NCBI GenBank assembly: GCA_016926955.1
Contig: JAFGNN010000007.1
Span: 1 to 64,000, forward strand
Source of the DNA: Spirochaetales bacterium
GTDB taxonomy: Bacteria > Spirochaetota > Spirochaetia > Treponematales > UBA12059
Direction of reading: 5' to 3'
DNA length: 64,000 nt
The first letter of the stretch is position 1; the number at the start of each line of letters is the position of its first letter. Position numbers and translations under genes: made by a program. Positions 44,370 through 51,273 of the stretch are shown piece after piece. The notes beneath the pieces were generated by a model that worked only from the letters and a program-made list of their open reading frames with translations, had not been told where the DNA came from and searched no databases.

Positions 44370-45733
44370 AGACCTACGAAGCGCTCGTCATCGGCGGCGG
44401 CCCGGCCGCCATCAGCCTCGTCAAGACGATAGGGCCGAAGCTGCGGACCGCCGTGATCCGCCCCGAGGACCATTCCCTGATCTACTGCGCCATGCCCTAC
44501 GCGATCGAAGAAAAAGTGCCCATGGCCAAGACCTTCAAACGCGACGAGCTGGTCACCGACACGGGGGCCGAGCTCATCCGCGACACGGTGAGCTCCGTCG
44601 ACTTCGACGCCAGGACCGTCGCCACCGCCTCGGGCGCCGTCTACGGCTGGGAGCGCCTCGTCATCGCGACGGGCGCCCGCCCCCTCCTGCCGCCCCTGCC
44701 CGGCGTCGAGCTCCCGGGGGTCTTCACCTTCAAGACCGAGGACGACATGAAGGCCATCGCCGCCGCGATCGACGCGGGGGCGACCAGGGCCGTAGTCGTC
44801 GGCGCCGGCGCCATCGGCATCGAACTGGCCCAGGCTTTCGTCGAGCGCGGGCTCGAGACCCACGTGGTCGAGTTCGCGCCGTCGATCCTGCCCAACCTGG
44901 TCGACGCCGACATGGTCGAGGAAGCGCTCGCGGACCTGGCGCGGATGGGCGCCCGCATGCACCTGGATCACGGCGTATCCGCCCTGCGCGAACACGGTCG
45001 GGTCGAGGAGGTGGCGCTGAGCAAGGGCGAGCCGATCCGCTTCCTCGACGACGAGGAAGCCGAATCGGGAGAGTCCGATGCCGCGCCCCGCGGCATCGTC
45101 GTCTTCGCCGTCGGCACGCGCGCCGAGACCGCGCTCTTCGCCGGCGGACCGCTCGAGCTCGGCCCCCAGGGCATCGTGGTCAACGGCCGCATGGAAACCA
45201 ACATTCCCGGCGTGTACGCGGTCGGCGATTGCGTGCAGTTCGCGAGCGCCATCACCGGCGAGCTCGCGCCCGGCAAGCTCGCTACCAACGCCGTCCCCAT
45301 GGGCAAGCTGCTCGGCGCAGCGCTGCTCGGCTCGAAGGTCGAGTACCGCGGCTTCTACAACGGCGCCGCCACCAAGGTCGGCCCCTGGTTCGTCGGCGGT
45401 GTCGGCCTGACCGAAGCCCAGGCCCGCAAGCGCCACGAGATCATGGTCGGCGAAGCCTCGCTCACCACGACCTTCCCCATCATGCCGGAGTCGAAACCCG
45501 CCCGGCTCAAGCTGGTGGCCGACCGCGCCACGGGCAAGCTCCTCGGCGCCCAGATCGTCTCGGGCGCTCCGGTGACCGACAAGGTCGACCAGCTGACCAT
45601 GGCGATACAGTACGGCATCCCGGTCGCCGAGCTCGAGTACTTCAGCTACTCGTCGCAGCCCTACCAGTCCTACTATCCCGCCGACAACCTGATCGTGCAC
45701 GCGGTCCGCGCGATGGCGCCCCGCCCGGCGTAA
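44366..45733 (+). CDS. CoA-disulfide reductase / NADH oxidase-like flavoprotein (455 aa)
   Basis: This is a pyridine nucleotide-disulfide oxidoreductase with FAD site VIGGGPAAIS near the N terminus, NAD(P) site VVVGAGAIGIELAQ near residue 145, and FAD-binding NIPGVYAVGDC near 285. A single active-site-region Cys occurs at position 41 (IYCAMPYAI), as in CoA-disulfide reductases, NADH oxidases and related persulfide reductases, not the CxxxxC pair of glutathione reductases. The C-terminal dimerisation domain ends with YFSYSSQPYQSYYPADN. AGGAG precedes ATG. The likely role is redox or sulfur detoxification, under the putative operator upstream. Confidence 0.85.
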   Translation: MKTYEALVIGGGPAAISLVKTIGPKLRTAVIRPEDHSLIYCAMPYAIEEKVPMAKTFKRDELVTDTGAELIRDTVSSVDFDARTVATASGAVYGWERLVIATGARPLLPPLPGVELPGVFTFKTEDDMKAIAAAIDAGATRAVVVGAGAIGIELAQAFVERGLETHVVEFAPSILPNLVDADMVEEALADLARMGARMHLDHGVSALREHGRVEEVALSKGEPIRFLDDEEAESGESDAAPRGIVVFAVGTRAETALFAGGPLELGPQGIVVNGRMETNIPGVYAVGDCVQFASAITGELAPGKLATNAVPMGKLLGAALLGSKVEYRGFYNGAATKVGPWFVGGVGLTEAQARKRHEIMVGEASLTTTFPIMPESKPARLKLVADRATGKLLGAQIVSGAPVTDKVDQLTMAIQYGIPVAELEYFSYSSQPYQSYYPADNLIVHAVRAMAPRPA

Positions 45734-45780
45734 GGCCGCGCCGCCTCTCGGGAGCGGGACCCGACACCCCAAAAAAAGCG

Positions 45781-45834
45781 AAACCCCGCTCTGTCGAGCG
45801 GGGTTTTCCTTTCTGCTGCCCAGAGGGGGACTTG
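45781..45834 (-). repeat. Direct repeat, distal copy: tRNA-Leu 3' end plus terminator (54 bp)
   Basis: These 54 bases are identical to 45993-46046. On the minus strand they read: last 17 bases of tRNA-Leu, a short spacer, and the terminator hairpin CCCCGCTC/GAGCGGGG followed by T-rich sequence. This copy is detached from any tRNA body. Together with the other copy it brackets a 158-base insert, a layout seen when an element integrates at a tRNA 3' end. Confidence 0.9.
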
Positions 45835-45992
45835 CCCTTCGGCCGCGCGCTTCCTGCGCGCGACCTCCGGGCCGCCTCGCTCGCTTGACCTCGCATCCTG
45901 CGAGGTCACCGGCATGTCGCGCTGCGAGTCTCGCGCGCCCTGCCGGCGCGAGCTCGGTTCAAGTCCCCCTCTGGGCCTATCGCAAAAAAGGA
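45835..45992. other. Hairpin-rich insert between duplicated tRNA-Leu 3' ends
   Basis: The 158 bases carry three successive perfect hairpins: CGCGCGC/GCGCGCG, TGACCTCGCA/TGCGAGGTCA, and CTCGCGC/GCGCGAG. Each has a loop containing CCT or TCC. An inverted copy of the tRNA-Leu 3' end (45956-45976, 21 bases exact to the true tRNA) closes the insert, so its ends pair with the distal direct repeat over 17 bases. There is no ORF. It looks like a folded, non-coding mobile or RNA element. Confidence 0.75.
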
Positions 45993-46046
45993 AAACCCCG
46001 CTCTGTCGAGCGGGGTTTTCCTTTCTGCTGCCCAGAGGGGGACTTG
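45993..46046 (-). repeat. Direct repeat, proximal copy: tRNA-Leu 3' end plus its terminator (54 bp)
   Basis: This copy is continuous with the functional tRNA-Leu. It includes its last 18 bases, the AGCAG spacer, and the intrinsic terminator CCCCGCTC-GACA-GAGCGGGG followed by TTTTCC and TTTTTT. Confidence 0.9.
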
Positions 46047-46112
46047 AACCCCCATGCCGGTTAAGGCACTAGAACCTGAATCTAGCGTGTCTGCCAATTT
46101 CACCATCTGGGC
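46029..46112 (-). tRNA. tRNA-Leu (anticodon CAG)
   Basis: An 84-base cloverleaf on the minus strand. The acceptor stem is GCCCAGA/TCTGGGC with discriminator A. The anticodon arm is CTAGA-TTCAGGT-TCTAG, giving anticodon CAG (codon CUG). A long variable arm (TGCCTTAACCGGCA) fits class II tRNA-Leu, and the T arm is GGGGGTTCAAGTCCCCC. CCA is not encoded (the next bases are GCA). A strong promoter precedes it and an intrinsic terminator follows. Confidence 0.95.
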
Positions 46113-46124
46113 GAGGCGACGATT

Positions 46125-46154
46125 TATATAGCCTGAAGGGACGGAGCGAGTCAA
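46125..46154 (-). promoter_or_regulatory. Promoter of tRNA-Leu
   Basis: TTGACT and TATATA are separated by 18 bases on the minus strand, 12 bases before the mature tRNA 5' end. Confidence 0.8.
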
Positions 46155-46260
46155 GGCGCCCCCGAAGCCCGACGGAACCGGCGCTTCACGCGACGCGGCC
46201 ATTGAGGACGGGCCGAAGCTTTCCGATGTAGGATGGAGCATCTGCACGACGGAGTACCGC

Positions 46261-48465
46261 ATGAGCGCCCCTGCCGCTTCCCCTGTCCCCAAGCGACCCG
46301 AGATTCGCTTCGCGCTGGCCGTGGGCCTGTTTTCAGCCCTCGTCGCGGGCGCGGCGCTCCTCTCCGGAGCGCTCGCCTCATGCCAGGCTGCTTCGGCGCA
46401 AGCACGGCCGGCAGGACCCGGATCGGCTCCGGCCCCGATCCGCGAACGGCCCTACTACCCGCTGTTCGCCGGCTACGAAAAGGGGCTCTACCGTCTCGAC
46501 GCCGACGGCGCCGAGACTCCGCTTTGGATTGAAGGCGAGGTTCGGAAGATAATTCCTATGGGAAGTGGCGCCTGGCTGCTCACCGCGAAGGGGCCCGTGC
46601 TGACGCCGGATTTCACCACCTTCGAGCTTCGCGCCGCGGGTCTCCCGGCCAAGGTCATCAAGGAATGGGACGGCACCTCGAAGGTCCTGCTCCGCGAGCC
46701 GGCCGATCTCAAGGACCTGGAACTCGACCCTTCGAATCCGGAGCGCCTGGTCACCTGCACCAAGGACGAACTCTGGCTCTCGCCGGACGCCGGCCGATCC
46801 TGGAACCGCATCCAGAGTCCCTCGACGACAAGCGGCCTCAAGGCCGTGGCGCTGGTTCCCGGACCTGTTCCGACGGTCTACGCCTCGCACGCCATCGAAG
46901 GCCTCTTCGTCCTCGAACTGCTCGAGGACGGCAGGATTCCCCCGAAGCCCGCCTGGAAAAAGGCGCGCGGCGAATTCGCGCTCGCTCCGGGCACCGGGAA
47001 CCATGACGAAATTTCGGACATCGCGGTCCGGATGACGGAAGCCGGTCCGGAGGTCTGGGCGTCCAACAGCTTCCTGCCGAATCTCTACCGTCTCGATCCG
47101 GCCACGGGCACGTTCGCCCTCGCCCGCTCGGACGACCGCGACTTCGCCGAGTTCGACTCCCTGTGGCCGGGCCCTGACGGACTGCGCTACCTGACACGCG
47201 GCCAGGCGCTCCGCTGGAATCCGCGCTCCGGACTCGACGAGGCGGAACCGCTCCTCCAATCCGCCCTGCGGGACGCCGCCCGCGAACGTCTCGGCGCCCT
47301 CGACTGCGTCCTCGCCCGCGGCCCCGACGGCGAGCCCGTCGCGTTCTCGGAGCTCTGGCTGCTCGCGGGCCGGCCCCTGAGCGCCTTCCGCGAGGCCGCC
47401 GACGCGCGGCACGGCCTCTATTTGCGCACGGGCTACGTCGCCAAGGCTTCGGACCGCGAACGCATCTACGGTTTCATGGAAGCGCGCGGCCTCGACTCGC
47501 TCGTCATCGACCTCAAGGACGACGAGGGAAAGCTTCGCTTCAGGCCACGCGATCCGAAAGTCGCGGCCCGCGCCAGGGTTTCCGCGCCGATCGACGTCGA
47601 GGCGATCACGGCGGAAACGCGCGCGCGCGGCATCTGGCTGGTTGCCCGCATCGTGGTCTTCAAGGACAAGGCCCTCCACGAAGCCTCGGGCGGCGCGCTC
47701 GCGGTCTGGGACGCGAAGGCGGGCGCGCCCTGGCGCGGCTACGAGCTCGTCCCTGGCGCCGACGGGGCCCCCGCTACCCGGAAATACTACGGCGAGCACT
47801 GGGTGGATCCCTACTCGGAGCTGGTCTGGGAATACAACGTGGGCATAGCCAACGAGCTGATCGACCTCGGTTTCGACGAGGTGCAGTTCGACTACATCCG
47901 CTTCCCCACCGATGGCGCCAACCTGGGGGACGCCGCCTACCGTTTCCGCGATCCGGGCATGGACCGCGACAGCGCCATCGCGAGCTTCCTTCGCTACTCG
48001 CGCGAGTACGTGCACGGCCCCGTCTCCATCGACATCTACGGCGCCAACGGCTGGTACCGCTCCGGCGCGCGCACTGGCCAGGACCTTGAGCTCCTGGCCC
48101 GGTACGTCGACGTCGTGTGCCCCATGTACTATCCCTCGCACTTCGCGCAGGACTTCCTGGCTTCGGGAAACGCCGAACTCCGTCCCTGGCGCATCTATTA
48201 CCTTGGCACGCTCAGGGCCAGGGCCATTGCCCGGGATCGCGTCGTCATCAGGCCCTACGCCCAGTCGTTCTTCCTGGACGTGAGCTATGACCGCGAATGG
48301 TACGGCAAGCGATACGTGGAGCTGGAGACTCTCGGAGTGCGCGACGGGGCGAACGCGGGGCTGACCTACTGGAACAACGTGGCCCGCTACGACGAGGTTC
48401 CCGACCTTCTGCTCGGCGCGGACCGTCGCTTGGCCCTCGAGGGTCCCGGCGACGAGCTCGATTGA
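46261..48465 (+). CDS. Putative glycoside hydrolase (DUF4015/GHL10-like), exported (734 aa)
   Basis: The N-terminal membrane segment with lipobox-like LASC indicates an envelope protein. Residues about 60-370 hold repeats with the pattern of a beta-propeller (LWLSPDAGRSWNRIQSP is a sialidase/BNR-type repeat). The C-terminal 350 residues match the DUF4015 putative glycoside hydrolase: TGYVAKASDRERIYGFMEARGLDSLVIDLKDD, then FDEVQFDYIRFPTDG and YVDVVCPMYYPSH, which line a TIM-barrel cleft. Acids in VIDLKDD and FDYIRFP may be catalytic. The start has CGGAG seven bases upstream. Substrate unknown. Confidence 0.8.
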   Translation: MSAPAASPVPKRPEIRFALAVGLFSALVAGAALLSGALASCQAASAQARPAGPGSAPAPIRERPYYPLFAGYEKGLYRLDADGAETPLWIEGEVRKIIPMGSGAWLLTAKGPVLTPDFTTFELRAAGLPAKVIKEWDGTSKVLLREPADLKDLELDPSNPERLVTCTKDELWLSPDAGRSWNRIQSPSTTSGLKAVALVPGPVPTVYASHAIEGLFVLELLEDGRIPPKPAWKKARGEFALAPGTGNHDEISDIAVRMTEAGPEVWASNSFLPNLYRLDPATGTFALARSDDRDFAEFDSLWPGPDGLRYLTRGQALRWNPRSGLDEAEPLLQSALRDAARERLGALDCVLARGPDGEPVAFSELWLLAGRPLSAFREAADARHGLYLRTGYVAKASDRERIYGFMEARGLDSLVIDLKDDEGKLRFRPRDPKVAARARVSAPIDVEAITAETRARGIWLVARIVVFKDKALHEASGGALAVWDAKAGAPWRGYELVPGADGAPATRKYYGEHWVDPYSELVWEYNVGIANELIDLGFDEVQFDYIRFPTDGANLGDAAYRFRDPGMDRDSAIASFLRYSREYVHGPVSIDIYGANGWYRSGARTGQDLELLARYVDVVCPMYYPSHFAQDFLASGNAELRPWRIYYLGTLRARAIARDRVVIRPYAQSFFLDVSYDREWYGKRYVELETLGVRDGANAGLTYWNNVARYDEVPDLLLGADRRLALEGPGDELD

Positions 48466-48497
48466 AGGATCGAAGGCACGGGAACTCCTGATCCGGA

Positions 48498-48554
48498 CGA
48501 CACGGCGATTTTTCCTTCGCCCCCTTGAACTGGTCGCCGTGTCGGACCTATGCT
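48498..48554 (+). promoter_or_regulatory. Promoter with 11-bp inverted repeat, upstream of a 17-codon ORF
   Basis: TTGAAC (48525) and TATGCT (48549) are separated by 18 bases. A perfect inverted repeat, CGACACGGCGA and its complement (48498-48508 and 48534-48544), flanks the -35 element with the right arm in the spacer. It could be an operator or, alternatively, a transcript-end hairpin of the glycoside hydrolase gene. Confidence 0.45.
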
Positions 48555-48586
48555 CGCCGCATCACGATCAAGGCAAGGAGGCCCGT

Positions 48587-48640
48587 ATGCGAAAGCTGGA
48601 CGGCGCCCCGATCCATGATCAGCGGGCGTCCGCCCCGTAG
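48587..48640 (+). CDS. Micro-ORF with strong ribosome binding site (17 aa)
   Basis: AAGGAGG lies six bases before ATG, and the frame reads MRKLDGAPIHDQRASAP before TAG. A promoter precedes it and a strong hairpin follows, so it is a complete tiny transcription unit. I do not recognise the peptide. It may be a leader or small peptide, or the residue of a longer gene. Confidence 0.3.
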   Translation: MRKLDGAPIHDQRASAP

Positions 48641-48662
48641 CGGCGCACCGTTCTATATAAAA

Positions 48663-48705
48663 GAAGCTGTCCGAAAAGTCCGCGAGGACTTCTTCGGGCA
48701 GCTTC
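48663..48705. terminator. Strong bidirectional terminator hairpin
   Basis: GAAGCTG...AAGTCC pairs with GGACTT...CAGCTTC over about 19 bases (one G-U pair, one bulge) around a GCGA tetraloop. T-rich bases follow on the plus strand and TTTTATAT follows on the minus strand. It serves the micro-ORF and the LUD gene. Confidence 0.85.
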
Positions 48706-48740
48706 GTTATTTTCGGGACCGCGACCGGCTTCCGGGTCTT

Positions 48741-49391
48741 TCAATACCCGAGGCGCGCCCCGACGATGACGACGGTGAAGTCCGACAGGCTCGGCTTTCG
48801 GCGCAGGACTTGGTAAACACGACAGATGCGCGTGGCGCCTTCGCAGTCCTCGCAGAGCCCCGTCTTGACGCAGGGATTGGTCTTGTCGAGGCGCTTGTTG
48901 TTCATCGGGGCGGCATGGCTCTCGATGCGGGCCATGGCCTCGTCGAGGTCGCGGACGATCTTGTTGACGCCGACCACCACCACGGTCTTCGCCGGCCCGA
49001 AGCTGAGGGCGGCCACCCTGTTGCCGTTGCCGTCCACGTTGACGATGTCCCCTTCCAGCGTGAGGGCGTTCGACCCCGAGACGAAAACGTCGCAGGTAAG
49101 CTGCCGGCGCAAGATGGCCAGCTTCTCGTCGGGGGACAGACCTTGCGCGTTGTGGTCGAGGATCTCGGCGCCGAGCGCCTTCGCTTTCTCCTGGATGCCG
49201 AGGGCCTTGACCGTCATGGAGCCGCCGAAACCGACGGTCTTGCCCTTGCCGATGAAGGCCATGACCGTGTCGATCGCCTCGTCGGGCGTCGCGGCGAAGA
49301 TGGCTTCGAAACCGTTCTTCTTGAGTGCCTTGACGGCGGCCTCGCCAAGGGTGGCGTCGTGCCAGGCGTCGACCGCGGGAGTCGGGTTCAT
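48741..49391 (-). CDS. LUD domain (LutC/DUF162-like) protein (216 aa)
   Basis: The lactate-utilisation (LUD) domain is recognisable from FGGSMTVKALGI, DVFVSGSNALTLEGDIVNVDG, GNRVAALSFGP and VGVNKIV. The C terminus adds four cysteines (CVKTGLCEDCEGATRIC), which could bind metal or an Fe-S cluster. LutA and LutB are absent, so it is one of the stand-alone LUD proteins of unknown reaction. The start has GGAGG five bases upstream. It lies 115 bases after malQ on the same strand and ends at a strong terminator. Confidence 0.85.
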   Translation of the reverse strand: MNPTPAVDAWHDATLGEAAVKALKKNGFEAIFAATPDEAIDTVMAFIGKGKTVGFGGSMTVKALGIQEKAKALGAEILDHNAQGLSPDEKLAILRRQLTCDVFVSGSNALTLEGDIVNVDGNGNRVAALSFGPAKTVVVVGVNKIVRDLDEAMARIESHAAPMNNKRLDKTNPCVKTGLCEDCEGATRICRVYQVLRRKPSLSDFTVVIVGARLGY

Positions 49392-49506
49392 GGGGGCCTC
49401 CGGGCAGGGTGGATTGACGGCCCGCCCGCAGGAGGCCGGGCCGCCGATTCACGATAACGCCGGAGATCGGCGCTGTAAAGCAGGACTGAGCTTCGCGGAA
49501 AGGCCG

Positions 49507-51069
49507 TCAGTCCTTCGAACGGGCGTAGAGCCTCGTCATGCGCGCGAGCCTTTCGGCGAGCCCGGCGTCGAGGGCGCCTGGCTCGAGGCGCCAGGACCAG
49601 TTGCCGCCGAGCGTGCTCGGGACGTTCATGCGGGCTTCCGAGCCGAGGCCCAGCAGGTCCTGGGCGGGAATGACGGCAAGGTCCGCGACGCTCTTCAAGG
49701 CCTCGCGCACGAGGCCGTCGACGATTTCGCCCGAGCCCGCCGAGGACGGCAGGCCGAGGTACTCGGCCATGAAGGCTCGTTCTTCGGCGCCGGCCTTGTC
49801 GAGCCAGCCGCGGGTGGTGTCGTTGTCGTGGGTGCCCGTATAGACCACGCATTCGCGCGGGTAATTGTGCGGCAGGAACGCGTTTCGCGGATCGAGCCCC
49901 TTGCCGCCTTCCTTGAAATCGAAGGCGAACTGGAGGATCTTCATGCCAGGCAGCTTGAAGCGGTCGCGCAAGTCGCGCACTTCCTCGGTGATCAGGCCGA
50001 GGTCCTCGGCTATGACGGGAATGTCCTCTCCGAATTCGGCGCGGATGGCCTTGAACAGCTCGTGGCCGGGCGCCTTGCGCCATTCGCCCTTGCGCGCGGT
50101 CTTCTCGCCCGCGGGCACGGCCCAAAAAGCTTCGAAACCACGGAAGTGGTCGATGCGAACCACGTCGTAGAGCCGGAGGGCGGCGCGGATGCGGTCGATC
50201 CACCAACGGAAGCCCGTGGCCGCGTGCGCCGTCCAGTCGTAAAGCGGATTGCCCCAAAGCTGGCCGTCGGCGGAAAAGTAGTCGGGCGGGACGCCGGCGA
50301 CGTCGACCGGGCTCCCGTCGTCATTGAGGAGGAAAAGCCCCCGGTTGGCCCAGACGTCCACCGAGTCGGCTGCGACGAAGATCGGGATGTCGCCGACTAT
50401 CCTCACACCTTTCTCCCTGGCCCTGGCGCGCAGCGCGTCCCATTGGGCGAAGAAGAAGAACTGGAGGATCTCGACGCGCCGGATGGCGTCGCCATGCGAT
50501 TGCCGCCAGGCATCGAGGGCGGCCTTGTCGCCGAGGGCCAGGTCCTTCGGCCACCAATTGCTCCACATGTCTCCGAAACGCCCCGCGGCCATGGATTTGG
50601 CGTCATACTCGCGCTTGATGGACATGAAGAGGGCGTAGTCGGGCAACCATGAGGCATTGTCCGCCACGAATTCGTCGAAGGCGGATCGGCGGGCTTTCGA
50701 AGCGCCGGCGGCGAAGGCCTCCGCGGCTTTGTCGAGAATGGCGGCCTTGCGGGGTATCAGATCCCCGTAGGCTACCTTCTCGCGGGGCAGGCGACCGAGC
50801 GGCGCGAGATCGCCTTTTGCTAGAAGCCCCTCGTCGACCAGGGGATCGAGCGCGATGAGCTGCTCGTTGCCGGCATGGGTCGAGAAACTCGCGTAGGGCG
50901 AGTCGCCGTAGCCCGTCGGACCGAGGGGCAGGACCTGCCAGACACCCTGCCCCGCGTCCGCGAGCCAGTCGACGAAACGGTATGCTTCGTCGCCCAGTTC
51001 GCCGATGCCGTACTTCCCGGGAAGCGAGGAGGGATGGAGTAGGACGCCTGCGGTTCGTTCGCTGCGCAT
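49507..51069 (-). CDS. malQ: 4-alpha-glucanotransferase, amylomaltase (520 aa)
   Basis: It transfers alpha-1,4-glucan segments between malto-oligosaccharides (GH77), in the cytoplasm. Family signatures: LHPSSLPGKYGIGELG at the N terminus, the nucleophile Asp in VRIDHFRGF, the acid Glu in VIAEDLGLI, and the third Asp in YTGTHDNDTTRGW. Length is typical. AAGGAG precedes ATG. The promoter upstream carries a LacI-type palindrome, so expression probably responds to a sugar. No other maltose gene is in the window. Confidence 0.95.
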   Translation of the reverse strand: MRSERTAGVLLHPSSLPGKYGIGELGDEAYRFVDWLADAGQGVWQVLPLGPTGYGDSPYASFSTHAGNEQLIALDPLVDEGLLAKGDLAPLGRLPREKVAYGDLIPRKAAILDKAAEAFAAGASKARRSAFDEFVADNASWLPDYALFMSIKREYDAKSMAAGRFGDMWSNWWPKDLALGDKAALDAWRQSHGDAIRRVEILQFFFFAQWDALRARAREKGVRIVGDIPIFVAADSVDVWANRGLFLLNDDGSPVDVAGVPPDYFSADGQLWGNPLYDWTAHAATGFRWWIDRIRAALRLYDVVRIDHFRGFEAFWAVPAGEKTARKGEWRKAPGHELFKAIRAEFGEDIPVIAEDLGLITEEVRDLRDRFKLPGMKILQFAFDFKEGGKGLDPRNAFLPHNYPRECVVYTGTHDNDTTRGWLDKAGAEERAFMAEYLGLPSSAGSGEIVDGLVREALKSVADLAVIPAQDLLGLGSEARMNVPSTLGGNWSWRLEPGALDAGLAERLARMTRLYARSKD

Positions 51070-51122
51070 CGGGGGCTCCTTGCGGCGAGGGTCGGATGCG
51101 GGAGTGGGAACACCCTCATCTT

Positions 51123-51151
51123 GGTATAAAACCGGTTTAGTATAATGTCAA
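51123..51151 (-). promoter_or_regulatory. malQ promoter with LacI-family-like operator
   Basis: On the minus strand TTGACA and TATACC are separated by 17 bases. The palindrome AAACCGGTTT (51129-51138) fills the -10-proximal half of the spacer. Such CG-centred palindromes are typical of LacI/GalR-family operators. A repressor there would block RNA polymerase directly. No LacI-family gene is present in the window. Confidence 0.65.
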
Positions 51152-51204
51152 CAGGGTTCCCTCACGAGGATATGGCAGAACGGCCCCGGATGTCAGAGTT
51201 TCTT

Positions 51205-51233
51205 TTGACCTGCGGGCCATGCGGTGATAACAT
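51205..51233 (+). promoter_or_regulatory. Promoter of the 5'-nucleotidase gene
   Basis: TTGACC and TAACAT are separated by 17 bases, about 40 bases before the start at 51274. Confidence 0.6.
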
Positions 51234-51273
51234 TATGCTCCCGATAGATCGTCATACGTTTCAAGGAGGTTCC

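Noticed and set aside
44240-45772. 510-aa minus-strand ORF opposite the flavoprotein
   Set aside because: Antisense shadow; the plus strand has FAD and NAD sites, promoter and ribosome site.
45818-45976. A second, long tRNA-like gene on the plus strand closed by GCCCAGAG/CTCTGGGC
   Set aside because: The arms pair, but there is no anticodon arm or D arm of tRNA form; the interior is three plain hairpins. Treated as an inserted element instead.
45835-45992. Integron attC site or CRISPR repeat
   Set aside because: No GTTRRRY/RYYYAAC core sites, and the hairpins differ from each other with no regular spacers.
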